Positions 56,766 through 64,000 of a stretch of DNA of 64,000 nt are shown one piece after another; the stretch's first letter is position 1, and the number at the start of each line of letters is the position of its first letter. A program made the position numbers and the translations under genes. The notes beneath the pieces were generated by a model. It saw only the letters and a list, made by a program, of their open reading frames with translations, had not been told where the DNA came from and made no database searches. This DNA is from Streptomyces nanshensis (lineage in GTDB: Bacteria > Actinomycetota > Actinomycetes > Streptomycetales > Streptomycetaceae): NCBI RefSeq assembly GCF_001751255.1, contig NZ_LJGW01000377.1:33054-97053 (forward strand), in the 5' to 3' direction.

Positions 56766-56833
56766 CGTCCCGCCCCCTCGCGCGTCGATTGCTGTTCCGG
56801 GTGCTGGCGGAGCGCCACCCCGAGTTTCGACAT

Positions 56834-56865
56834 GAACAGTATCCTAGAAAAGACACTTGCTGCAA
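56834..56865 (-). promoter_or_regulatory. shared promoter element, copy 1
   Basis: Minus strand GTGTCTTTTCTAGGATACTG followed by TTC. -10 TACTGT is the complement of 56836-56841, and TTGCAG (complement of 56860-56865) is 18 bases upstream. It drives the 56765-56068 pair. Confidence 0.65.
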
Positions 56866-56945
56866 AGGGAAGCCGCTCTCGGTACGGCTGTGCTCGGTAC
56901 GTCGCGGCTTACGGAGCACAGCCCGGCGGGAGGGGGCTGCCGGCA

Positions 56946-57893
56946 TCAGCGGCGAGGGCCGGCCGTACCGTCCCGCAGGGCTTCGAACCGGGCAGTGGCC
57001 AGCGGCAGCAGGGCGGCGCTGTTGGGGTAGCGGGCGTAGAGGCGTTCGATCTCGGCGTCGGCCCGCTGGATCTCGTTCGGCCGCTGCGCCTGGCGGGCGA
57101 CCGCGGCCCGTACGGCGTCGGCGAACTGGACCGGAGGGTTCAGCAGGCGCAGTCCCCGCACGATGCCGGTGTCGGCCTCCACGAGGACCAGTTGCAGGGG
57201 GAAGGTGGAGCCGGGGTCTCCCGGCGGGGCGGGCGGCTGTCCGAGGAGGGCCTGGCGGTGGTACTCCCACGGGGCGTCGGCCCAGGAGATGCCGGGGCCG
57301 CGCGCCGCGGGATTCCCCGAGGTGGGGTTGGTGAACCGGTACAGCCAGAGCGTGTACCGGTCCTCGGCGATGATCGCGAACTCTGCGTTGCCCTTGCGGA
57401 AGGCGCGCACTTCCGGGTCGGACAGGCCGCTCAGCGGCAGGACGAAGTCCACGTTTTTCGCGGTGACGGTGATCTGGACTCCTCCGCTCTGCCAGGGGAG
57501 GCGGGTGGGGTAGGGCTTGCCCACCTCGTACACCGCGAGGGCCGACCCGCCGCTCGTGGCCGGCTCCTGGACGTACTCCTCGTCCTCCGGCGGGACGATG
57601 AGCCCCTCCGTGGGGTCGTGGGGCAGGCGCGCCACCACGAAGCCCTTCACGACGCGCCAGCCGGTGCGCTCCAGCATCTTGACCGGCGCTGGCAGCAGCC
57701 TGCGCCGCAGTGCCTCGGTGCTGGGGTCCTCGCCCAGATCGCCGGTGTCGAGCGCGGTGACGATGTTGTGGCCGTGCTCGAACAGCACGTGCCACGGCGC
57801 CAGTTCGGGATCCATCGCGCGCGGGGGCGGGTCCATCGCGACCAGGCCGCCCAGGACTTCCACGATGGTCTCCCGCGGATCGATGCTGCTCAC
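56946..57893 (-). CDS. orphan protein, 315 aa
   Basis: Start GTG at 57893. Mixed alpha/beta and Pro-rich. Distinct segments are GWRVVKGFVVARLPHDPTEG, FAIIAEDRYTLWLYRFTNPT and QLVLVEADTGIVRGLRLLNP, the last two of which look like consecutive beta strands. The C-terminus (AEIERLYARYPNSAALLPLA) is helical. No family. It lies downstream of the 482-aa gene with 100 bases between. Confidence 0.6.
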   Translation of the reverse strand: MSSIDPRETIVEVLGGLVAMDPPPRAMDPELAPWHVLFEHGHNIVTALDTGDLGEDPSTEALRRRLLPAPVKMLERTGWRVVKGFVVARLPHDPTEGLIVPPEDEEYVQEPATSGGSALAVYEVGKPYPTRLPWQSGGVQITVTAKNVDFVLPLSGLSDPEVRAFRKGNAEFAIIAEDRYTLWLYRFTNPTSGNPAARGPGISWADAPWEYHRQALLGQPPAPPGDPGSTFPLQLVLVEADTGIVRGLRLLNPPVQFADAVRAAVARQAQRPNEIQRADAEIERLYARYPNSAALLPLATARFEALRDGTAGPRR

Positions 57894-57993
57894 TGCTGAA
57901 TTCCTCACGTCGGATACTGCGGAGCGCCGTACGCAGAGGCGGCCTCTGCGTACGCGCTCACTCTGCCGCACCCCACTGACAGCCCGTAGGCCG

Positions 57994-59442
57994 TCAGGTT
58001 CCGGGCTGTTCGTACTCCGCGCGCAGCGCGGTCAGCAGTGCCCGGCGCTCCTCGGACAGCGGGAACCGCCGGGCGATGAAGGAGGTGATGTTGTTGCGCG
58101 ACCAGTCGTCTCCGTCGTGGCCGTTATATTCGATGAACCAGACGACCCCGCGGGCCTCGTCGACGCGCAGTTCGTCCTCCGGCCAGGTCTGAAGGATCGA
58201 ACGGCGCTCCCGCTCCCCGAAGTTGACCAGGGTAGTGCTGCTCAGGTCCGGCTGTTCGGGGAGTTCCCCGTCCTGCACGTGGGGGTGGAGGAAGAGACGC
58301 CGGCGGCGTTCCTCGAGCTCGGCGCGGCGGGCTGCGGTCTCCTCCCGCGCGAGGATGTCGGCCGCCTCCTCGGCGGTCGCCGGGCGGACCAGGATGCGGA
58401 AGTACCAGCCGTCCTCGCCGACCAGGACGCCCGGGTTGTCGCCGTCGGCGTCCCGGCAGTAAACCGGGGTCTTCTCGCGCACCGTGGTGACGACGGCGGA
58501 GACCTCGCGGCCGCCGGTGCGGCGGTATCCCGGTGCGTCGGCGGGGAAGGGCTGGTCGGGCGGTTCGAGGAGCCGGGTGCGCAGGACCGTCCCTGCGGGC
58601 ATGCACCGCTCGGGCCGGGGATGGAAGCGGCCCGGTGCTCCGCGGTCGATCTCCCACAGCTCCTCGCGCGGAGGGCAAGCGCCGTCGCGGTGCCGGACGA
58701 TCCACACGGGCTCCGAGCGCAGCAGCAGTCCTTCCAGGGGCGGTACTGGATTGCCGCACCTCTCGCAGTCCTGCTGCCGCTCGTTTGCCCGGGACTGGGC
58801 CGGGCGGCGTTCCTCCGCGGGCGGGCACGGGCCGTTGTGCCGGGGCCGCCGCCGCTCGAGGATGCCCTCCTCGGACTCCAGCCAGCCCCCGCACTGCGAG
58901 CACGGGCCCGCATAGAGGTTGGGGCGCACGGGCGGGGGCGAGCACTGCCCCGGGTGATGCGCGGCCACGCTGTACCCGGAGGAGGCGCGCACCAGACGGC
59001 CCTCGCCGGCGGCCACGGGCTGCCTGCACCTTTCACACTGGTCATCCTTGGCGTTCGGGCGGGGCGGAGCGGCGGTGAGTTGCCGCGGGATCGCGTGACG
59101 GTCGGCCGGGTGCTTCTCCAGCAGCCGACGCATCGTGCCGCGCACAGAGACGCCGAAAGCGTTCGCGGAGCCGAGCGTGGAGTCGCGTTCCTCCTTGAAC
59201 GCGCCGTCGCGCTTGACGCGCCAGATCCGCACGCGCTTCTTCTCCCCGTCCGGCTGCGGATCGCACAGCACGACCAGAGCGCCCACGGGCAGTACGTAGG
59301 AGGCTCCCGCCTCCAGCCAACTGCCCACCGCGGCCATCCCGCCGGGCTTGCTCTCCTCCAGGCCCTGGAGCCACTTGCGCCAGGACCGCACCGCCCCTTC
59401 GTCCGCTTGCGGGATCGCGACGGTGTGCTCCTTCTGCTGCAT
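57994..59442 (-). CDS. protein with three zinc-ribbon-like CxxC repeats, 482 aa
   Basis: Start ATG at 59442; upstream the frame is open by chance to 60009. In the middle there are three similar units, each with a CxxC and a later Cys: CERCRQPVAAGEGRLVRASS ... HPGQC, CSQCGGWLESEEGILERRRP ... GPC, and CERCGNPVPPLEGLLLRSEP ... DGAC. Each spans about 30 residues and could bind one zinc. The N-terminus has a beta-barrel-like segment (SYVLPVGALVVLCDPQPDGE); the C-terminus a helical VRPATAEEAADILAREETAA. No family is recognised. Probably nucleic acid or protein binding. Confidence 0.65.
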   Translation of the reverse strand: MQQKEHTVAIPQADEGAVRSWRKWLQGLEESKPGGMAAVGSWLEAGASYVLPVGALVVLCDPQPDGEKKRVRIWRVKRDGAFKEERDSTLGSANAFGVSVRGTMRRLLEKHPADRHAIPRQLTAAPPRPNAKDDQCERCRQPVAAGEGRLVRASSGYSVAAHHPGQCSPPPVRPNLYAGPCSQCGGWLESEEGILERRRPRHNGPCPPAEERRPAQSRANERQQDCERCGNPVPPLEGLLLRSEPVWIVRHRDGACPPREELWEIDRGAPGRFHPRPERCMPAGTVLRTRLLEPPDQPFPADAPGYRRTGGREVSAVVTTVREKTPVYCRDADGDNPGVLVGEDGWYFRILVRPATAEEAADILAREETAARRAELEERRRRLFLHPHVQDGELPEQPDLSSTTLVNFGERERRSILQTWPEDELRVDEARGVVWFIEYNGHDGDDWSRNNITSFIARRFPLSEERRALLTALRAEYEQPGT

Positions 59443-59525
59443 CTGATCTTCTCCTGGTTCGGCGTGGTGGGGTGGTCCCGGGCGGCCATCCGCAAGGCCG
59501 TACCCCGGGATGAGGATGAGAGCCC

Positions 59526-59766
59526 TCACCCCCATGCGATGCGCTCTCCCCGGTTCTCCTCGGCGAGAACTTCCAGCTCCCGCAGCCGCATATGTCGGTA
59601 GCCGGGACGGCGGCCACCGGTGAACAAGGCCCTCGACCACGCGATCACGGCCGGGCTCCTCGTCCGTCAGGCTGAGCAGCTCGACCCCGTTGCTCTGGCT
59701 GACGTTGACGACGTCGTCCAGCTCCAGGGCGGGGTCGGTGCTCCCCGGCTGGAAGGTGCTGACCAT
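59526..59766 (-). pseudogene. small gene with one extra base, about 79 aa when restored
   Basis: ATG at 59766 with GAGGAG at seven bases. The first frame reads MVSTFQPGSTDPALELDDVV, then NVSQSNGVELLSLTDEE; after the GGG at 59653-59655 (CCC on the coding strand) the protein-like frame changes to VIAWSRALFTGGRRPGYRHM, then RLRELEVLAEENRGERIAWG and stops at 59526. Removing one base joins both. The reading in the first frame otherwise runs into the 482-aa gene by accident. It follows the shared promoter element at 59919-59941. Function unknown. Confidence 0.6.
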
Positions 59767-59918
59767 CCGGAGCTCCTCGAAATCGGCGCTGATCTGGGGT
59801 GCCGATGGGCTGCCTCTCCCGCCTGTGGTCGCAGGAGATCTCCCAGGCTCCTTCGCCGGGGCCCGTGTCTGCTCGCGGAACGCCGAGCAGACGGACCTCG
59901 GTGACGCGAAACTCAAAA

Positions 59919-59949
59919 GAACAGTATCCCAGAAAAGACACGTACACAA
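59919..59949 (-). promoter_or_regulatory. shared promoter element, copy 2
   Basis: Minus strand GTGTCTTTTCTGGGATACTG followed by TTC; -10 TACTGT is the complement of 59921-59926, and TTGTGT (complement of 59944-59949) is 17 bases upstream. Confidence 0.65.
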
Positions 59950-60085
59950 TCGAGGGTGTCGCCGGACGCCGGGACCGGCCCTCGGCCGCATCGCGCGCGC
60001 CACAGCCACACCTCGGCCCCATACGGGGCCGACGTACGTGCAGAGCCTCTCGGGGAGGCGGCGACAGGAGCCGGCTGGGTACTTC

Positions 60086-60508
60086 TCAGAAAATCGCCCA
60101 CGCGTCGACGACGCGCTGGTGGTATGCGACCACGGCGGCGGCGAGGATCTCGTCGGCAGCGGCGCGGGTGCGGGTCTGACTCAGGGTATCCGCCAGTTCG
60201 ATCAGGGCTCCGTGCAAGCCGATCAGCCAGTCGGTCTTGCTGGAGTCCGGCGGTGGCTCATCGGACGCCTGGTAGGCGCTCCAGTCGATCAACGCCTCCG
60301 CGACGGTGGCGGGGACACGGGAGATCGTTGGGAAATCGGCGCTGACGCTTCCGGGGAGCGTCGTGAGGGTGTGGTGGGCCTCGTCGGTGAGGCGCCCGAT
60401 GTCGTGCTGCACCTCGGCGGACAGGTGTGCGTGGAGGAGACCGTGCCGGAGAAGTTGACAGACCAGTGCATCCAGGGTGCCGGGGGTCGTCTCGGGCTCA
60501 GCGGTCAC
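60086..60508 (-). CDS. orphan helical protein, 140 aa
   Basis: GTG at 60508 lies ten bases inside the end of the 133-aa gene. All-helical (LDALVCQLLRHGLLHAHLSA, then TVAEALIDWSAYQASDEPP and ADTLSQTRTRAAADEILAAA). No family. Coupled to its upstream neighbour, with which it forms a small operon behind the shared promoter copy 3. Confidence 0.6.
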   Translation of the reverse strand: MTAEPETTPGTLDALVCQLLRHGLLHAHLSAEVQHDIGRLTDEAHHTLTTLPGSVSADFPTISRVPATVAEALIDWSAYQASDEPPPDSSKTDWLIGLHGALIELADTLSQTRTRAAADEILAAAVVAYHQRVVDAWAIF

Positions 60509-60899
60509 GGGTCGGTTCTCCTCGAATCTCGGTCGGTGCGGCAAGTTGGGCGTCGGCGAGCTGAGCCTCGGCCTCCGCGAGGGCCTCCTCGACCGGCACG
60601 CCGGCCTCGTGGAGTCCGCGGAAGACCTCGACCTTGCGGCGGTGGTAGGCGAGGACGTCGAGCGGGTCGACCGATGCCGGTTCCCTGCCCTCGTACTCGG
60701 CGAGCTCCTCACGAACGGCCTCGTGGTCGTCGTGGTAACTCCCCTGGGCCGCTGCGGTGTTGAGGTCGGCGTGCCGCCTGCACGCGTCCTCGTACGCGCT
60801 CCGCCGGGCGGCGGCGACGCGCATCCGGTCAGACTCCCGCTGCAGGTCCGCGAGTTGGCGATATAGGTCGAGGGGGTCCGTGGCGGTGGTGTCGGTCAT
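60498..60899 (-). CDS. orphan coiled-coil-like protein, 133 aa
   Basis: Start ATG at 60899. Rich in Ala/Arg/Glu, with heptad-like stretches (LDLYRQLADLQRESDRMRVA and AYHRRKVEVFRGLHEAGVPV, then EEALAEAEAQLADAQLA). It overlaps the next gene by eleven bases. Possibly a structural or partner protein; no family. Confidence 0.6.
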   Translation of the reverse strand: MTDTTATDPLDLYRQLADLQRESDRMRVAAARRSAYEDACRRHADLNTAAAQGSYHDDHEAVREELAEYEGREPASVDPLDVLAYHRRKVEVFRGLHEAGVPVEEALAEAEAQLADAQLAAPTEIRGEPTRDR

Positions 60900-60996
60900 G
60901 TTGGAGATCTCTTTCTGCAGATGCGAGTGAGTGGGCCCACGGGACCTCGGCCGAGGCCGACCGAGTAGGCCCCAGAGGGCAAATCCGACGCCCGCC

Positions 60997-61161
60997 CTAC
61001 GCGGGCAGGCCGCCCGACGAGATTCCCGAACGCACGAGCAGAGCCGCGGGACGCTCGTACCTCCGGGCCCCGGCCCCCCGGACGTTCAGACCTCGGACCG
61101 TTGCACTGGCTGTGGCGGTGCCGGTCACGCGCGTCCAGGCTGAGCGGATCACCGCGGGCAT
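60997..61161 (-). CDS. small protein of 54 aa with a strong ribosome-binding site
   Basis: ATG at 61161 is preceded by AGGAGG-CACC, the best site of the region, and lies about 60 bases after the shared promoter copy 3. The product is basic and Ala/Arg/Thr-rich (IRSAWTRVTGTATASATVRG). Too short to judge by composition; the site is the main evidence. Confidence 0.45.
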   Translation of the reverse strand: MPAVIRSAWTRVTGTATASATVRGLNVRGAGARRYERPAALLVRSGISSGGLPA

Positions 61162-61218
61162 GGTGCCTCCTGATACTGCTTCCCGGGCACTGGCGAGGTG
61201 CCACCCACCAGACGTCAA

Positions 61219-61241
61219 GAACAGTATCCTATAAAAGACAC
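61219..61241 (-). promoter_or_regulatory. shared promoter element, copy 3
   Basis: Minus strand GTGTCTTTTATAGGATACTG followed by TTC; -10 TACTGT is the complement of 61221-61226. The -35 position is CTGCCT, which is poor. It precedes the 54-aa gene and the 60899-60086 pair. Confidence 0.6.
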
Positions 61242-61249
61242 CTAGGCAG

Positions 61250-62317
61250 TCAGGCAGTTCCTGGAGACTCGGCGAACTCCGCCGGCTTCCCTCGGCCGGT
61301 GCGGGAATCCTTCAGGAGTTCGGCCAGCGCCTGCCCGCTGGGCTGACGGCCGGCCTTGTCGAGGTACCGGATTCCGCTGCCCTGGGGGGGAATGCGCTCG
61401 CCGCGGTCAAGGTTCGGCCGCGCCGGCGAAGTCCGCCAGCCGTAGCGCTCGTCCCACAGCAGGTACGGCGCCGGAGCCGCTGCGGACAGTTTGAGCGCCG
61501 CGGCGACCACATTCTTGGGCCGCACCTTGACCCGGTGGGCGGCGGTGCTGATGCCGGCCTCGTCCAGGCCGTGGATCACATGGGTCAGGTACGGCTCAAG
61601 GGCGCGCGCGCGGCTGCGGGCGGCCACCGCGGGCAGCGCACGCCGTACCGGCAACAGCGGGTAGCCGAGCTCGTCGGCGATCTGCTGCTCGGACAACCCC
61701 GGGCGACGCTCCAGCAACTGCTCGATACCATCGGCGCGTGCAGCGGCCAGGGCCCGCTGCGCGGCGTCGATCCCCAGGCCGATCTCGTCGGCGACCTCTT
61801 CCGCCCTGATGACCGGATTGTCGGCGAGCAGAGCCGCCGTGCGGGGGGCGATCTCCTCCACCGGCACCAGGTTGGCGGTCCCCGTGGGACGGCCGCCGCG
61901 GTAGATCTCCTTGTCCTCTCGCCATGCGCGGATGTCGCCGCGGCGGTAGAACGTCACGCCCTTGACCTTGACCGGCTTGGGAAGCGGACGGAGGCCCGGA
62001 AGGTCGTCGTAGCGGCTCCAGGTATCTACAGGCACGCCTGCCTCGGCGGCTGCCTCTTCCCGGTTGAGCAGATCGTCGGGGTCCTCTGCACCAGTGAGTT
62101 CCGGGACGGGGTCCCCGCGGTAGTAGGCGTCGGTCTGCTCACCGTCGTAGAGCGTCTTGGCCCGTCCGCGGGTCTCCAGAGGTCCGCTGATCGGAGCCGG
62201 GTGTTGGGGCGCGCGGTGCCGGCCGGTGTTGCGGAACGCCTTCGTGGACTTGTAGCCCTGCGCTTTCGCGATGTCGTCGAGCGTACGGACCCACTTCAAG
62301 CGGCCGGCGCGGATCAT
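61250..62317 (-). CDS. HTH-rich DNA-binding-type orphan protein, 355 aa
   Basis: ATG at 62317 overlaps the stop of the previous gene (ATGA). Several helix-turn-helix-like segments follow one another: LDDIAKAQGYKSTKAFRNTG, LNREEAAAEAGVPVDTWSRY (with a VTFYRRGDIRAWRE wing, like an excisionase/MerR fold), then AEEVADEIGLGIDAAQRALA and SEQQIADELGYPLLPVRRAL. The C-terminus is RYGWRTSPARPNLDRGE. It is a plausible regulator of this replicon, for example of the shared element, but no family is recognised. Confidence 0.65.
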   Translation of the reverse strand: MIRAGRLKWVRTLDDIAKAQGYKSTKAFRNTGRHRAPQHPAPISGPLETRGRAKTLYDGEQTDAYYRGDPVPELTGAEDPDDLLNREEAAAEAGVPVDTWSRYDDLPGLRPLPKPVKVKGVTFYRRGDIRAWREDKEIYRGGRPTGTANLVPVEEIAPRTAALLADNPVIRAEEVADEIGLGIDAAQRALAAARADGIEQLLERRPGLSEQQIADELGYPLLPVRRALPAVAARSRARALEPYLTHVIHGLDEAGISTAAHRVKVRPKNVVAAALKLSAAAPAPYLLWDERYGWRTSPARPNLDRGERIPPQGSGIRYLDKAGRQPSGQALAELLKDSRTGRGKPAEFAESPGTA

Positions 62318-62710
62318 GAGGCACTGCCCCTTTCGGAGTCCGGGCGCTGTGCGCCTTGGTGCGTGCGATGGAGATCGTGAAGGCGTTGGCGGGCGTGCTC
62401 GTACGCGGCGGCGAGCGTCTCTGCCTGGTCGGTCAGCAGGGCCGGGGACAAGGCGTCGTCGTCCGCTACGAGGGGCTCGAACTCCACGGAGGGCTGCTGG
62501 ATGGTGTGCTCCAGAGCGATCCGGGAGGCCAGGGCTTCGGCCGGTCGGCGCAGCAGTGCGGTGCAGGAGTGCTCGTATTCCCGCAGTTTCCAGTGAACGG
62601 TCGCGTGGTGCGCGCCGGGGAGTCCTTGCGTCCCACAGCATCCGGTGCCCGGGAGTGCTGCGGATCTCGGGCAACGCATACCAGGCGCCGAGGGTCGACT
62701 CGTCGCTCAT
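62314..62710 (-). pseudogene. orphan gene with one extra base, about 131 aa when restored
   Basis: ATG at 62710, with CAGGAGCAACG upstream. The first frame gives SDESTLGAWYALPEIRSTPG, then HRMLWDARTP; from the C4 run near 62618 (G4 on the plus strand) the other frame takes over with HATVHWKLREYEHSCTALLR, then RPAEALASRIALEHTIQQPS and ends at 62314. Removing one base restores the protein, and its stop overlaps the next ATG. Function unknown. Confidence 0.65.
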
Positions 62711-62761
62711 CGTTGCTCCTGGTGGTGTGTCCGGACGTGCGGGCTGCCACCACCCACGCTA

Positions 62762-62792
62762 GAACAGTATCCTAATATAGACATTCCCCCAA
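62762..62792 (-). promoter_or_regulatory. shared promoter element, copy 4
   Basis: Minus strand ATGTCTATATTAGGATACTG followed by TTC; -10 TACTGT is the complement of 62764-62769, TTGGGG (complement of 62787-62792) is 17 bases upstream. The -10 part is as in the other copies; the upstream half is the most divergent. It drives the 62710-61250 pair. Confidence 0.65.
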
Positions 62793-62934
62793 GGCGTGGG
62801 CTGGAAGCGGCAGCATCACAGGTCCGAACGCTCCTTTCAGCCCGACTACGGTCCTCTCTGGACGGCTGTTCTGGGGGCCGGCCCCGTACCACCGCCGCTG
62901 GCGGCGGCCTGGGGCGCCGACCGCACCAGCCCGG

Positions 62935-63360
62935 CCGCGGTGAGCACGTGCAGCACGCGCCCCTGGCCGAGCCGTCGCCGCATACCCCTCACGCTCAACT
63001 CCCCGCCGCCGTCAGCGTCTGCCGAAGCCGTGGTGTGCCTGTCCCCACGCACCGGTCTCGACACGCAGGCCTGGTTCGGGCGGCAGGTCGCTAGTTCTGG
63101 CAGCCCCTTCGCGCACTGCCGTCGGCGTCCGCCACGGCCTCATGCTCGAACTCGCCGCACGAGGTCGTGAACGGACACTGCCTGGCACGGGATGTCTCCC
63201 CGAAGGTGCCGGACGGCTCAGCGGCCTTGGGGCCCGGATGCGGTGGCCACAGCGACAGCCCGCAGGGTGTCGCCGCGTCGGCGGGCCAACAGCGCGAAGC
63301 ACGCGGCAAGCGCCACGAGTTCGAGGTACGCCCACTCGCCCGTGACCGATACGTCGACGG
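62935..63360. repeat. imperfect duplicated block, copy 2
   Basis: Matches 55619-56063. On the minus strand it contains the 3' third of the complete 63218 gene and, after it, a start RGMRRRLGQGRVLHVLTAAG that copies the first codons of the 55690 membrane protein gene before running into unrelated sequence. The membrane gene is therefore truncated in this copy. No intact gene lies in 62793-63217. Confidence 0.75.
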
Positions 63361-63697
63361 ATTTGCCGCGCAGCTTCGGCAGCGAGAACTCGATGCGGGC
63401 CTCGCCCCGTGTGAGCACAGCGCGGTAGCCGCGGAAGCTGCGTGAGACGTCCCAGTGCGCAGGCTGCGTACTCCCGGGAACCTGTGACTGCCCCGGGGTG
63501 AGGCGCATGATCGGGTCCTTGCCGTCCCCGACGGTGATGCCCAGCCTCCGTGGGTGGTTGACCTCGACCGGCAGTGTGTCGCCGTTCACGGTGATCTTCC
63601 CGCGGCGCATGCTGCCGCCGGTCTCCAACGTCGCGGCGTCGCCAATGCCTTCCAGGGCAAAGGCGCGGCCGCGCTTGGTCAGGCGCGTCGTCGTCAA
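63218..63697 (-). CDS. orphan protein with C-terminal membrane helix, 159 aa
   Basis: Start TTG at 63697, with AAGGACTGAGGAA upstream. The N-terminal part is beta-rich (RGKITVNGDTLPVEVNHPRR, then SFRGYRAVLTRGEARIEFSL), and one hydrophobic helix (AYLELVALAACFALLARRRG) is near the C-terminus. The last ~40 codons are repeated at 55.98-56.06 kb. It lies 5 bases downstream of the 63703 gene, so the two form an operon. Confidence 0.65.
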   Translation of the reverse strand: MTTTRLTKRGRAFALEGIGDAATLETGGSMRRGKITVNGDTLPVEVNHPRRLGITVGDGKDPIMRLTPGQSQVPGSTQPAHWDVSRSFRGYRAVLTRGEARIEFSLPKLRGKSVDVSVTGEWAYLELVALAACFALLARRRGDTLRAVAVATASGPQGR

Positions 63698-63702
63698 GTT
63701 CC

Positions 63703-64000
63703 TCAGTCCTTGTGCGAGTTGCGGGCAAGGCCCGGGATGAGTACCAGAGCGGCGACCGTGTGGAGGGCGGCGAGAGCACCCTTCGCTCCCGTGGTGACGC
63801 CGCTGGCGGGTCCGAGCAGCAGGGACAGCAGGAACACCACCACCGCGATCGTCGTCCAGACCGTACGGGCAGAGCCGGTGATCCGCTCCAGCACGGCGAG
63901 GAGTCCCCAGCCGAGCAAGCCGCTGAGGAGCGTTGTGACGATGACCGCGAACACCCCCACCGTGGTCTTCTCGGTGCCGTTCGTCTTCGCCGTGATGTCG
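63703..64000 (-). CDS. DUF6069-type membrane protein (5' end beyond window)
   Basis: At least three hydrophobic helices (VFAVIVTTLLSGLLGWGLLA, then TTIAVVVFLLSLLLGPASG and ALHTVAALVLIPGLAR) with the order and spacing of DUF6069 family proteins. The frame stays open to the window edge, so the start is missing. Function unknown. Confidence 0.7.
   Translation of the reverse strand, partial: DITAKTNGTEKTTVGVFAVIVTTLLSGLLGWGLLAVLERITGSARTVWTTIAVVVFLLSLLLGPASGVTTGAKGALAALHTVAALVLIPGLARNSHKD

Noticed and set aside
56834-62784. LexA (SOS) box in the GAAC...GTTC-like shared element
   Set aside because: Only the GAAC half is present; the facing GTTCG half of the actinobacterial SOS box is missing.
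1-64000. CRISPR array
   Set aside because: No regularly spaced direct repeats with unique spacers and no cas genes were seen.

Overview
The window is high-GC actinobacterial DNA, almost certainly Streptomyces. GC-rich third codon positions, many GTG and TTG starts, GTGA/ATGA gene overlaps, a gamma-butyrolactone-receptor-type TetR pair and above all a tap-tpg telomere gene pair (47.4-50.1 kb) all fit. The tap/tpg pair, plasmid-type HU, two extra tRNA genes, an RNA ligase, an ATP-dependent DNA ligase and a DEDDh exonuclease suggest a linear plasmid or a chromosome arm that carries plasmid material. The sequence alone cannot decide which. Only the family names of conserved enzymes are certain; about half of the genes are actinobacterial orphans.

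Layout: (1) 0-3 kb, a translationally coupled operon of P-loop kinase, APH-type kinase, SAM methyltransferase and HAD phosphatase. (2) 3-8 kb, a gene-poor stretch, an intact IS5-type insertion sequence (4.67-5.57 kb), an HTH-TPR regulator and a convergent SDR. (3) 8-13.8 kb, a metabolic block: catalytic and non-catalytic M16 peptidase subunits, RidA, PhzF-like isomerase and a secreted alpha/beta hydrolase. (4) 14-19.2 kb, minus-strand genes including an 863-aa RING protein with a TerD-like C-terminus and a secreted SH3 protein. (5) 19.5-26.6 kb, plus-strand orphans, two DUF6884-type genes, an XF1762-type N-domain and a T4 Rnl1-like RNA ligase. (6) 26.8-31.6 kb, minus-strand orphans, an N6-methylase-like protein behind a palindromic operator, a DUF4314 gene and tRNA-Glu(CTC). 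(7) 32-36 kb, two TetR regulators, a SUKH protein and an isopentenyltransferase (cytokinin synthase type) operon. (8) 36.4-42.4 kb, DNA ligase and exonuclease, then tRNA-Asp(GTC) heading a WGR-like / MoxR / VWA gene row ended by a strong hairpin. (9) 42.5-47.4 kb, a 546-aa protein with an HEPN-like motif, a FemAB/GNAT-type transferase, a transposase remnant and small orphans. (10) 47.4-50.6 kb, tpg, tap and HU. (11) 50.9-64 kb, orphans, a NERD protein and a run of minus-strand operons in which four transcription units share one promoter-like element.

Two cross-links stand out. The RNA ligase and the tRNA-Asp gene have near-identical promoters (CTAGCCC spacer core, TAAAyT -10), and the tRNA-Glu promoter has the same TAAATT -10, which suggests a co-regulated RNA-repair or tRNA-supply function. 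Four consecutive units between 56 and 63 kb share a 23-bp element containing TAGGATACTGTTC, which suggests a private regulon. Five genes are each broken by one missing or extra base in a C/G run; the reading frame is restored exactly by a one-base correction in each case, so sequence errors or very recent decay are likely.
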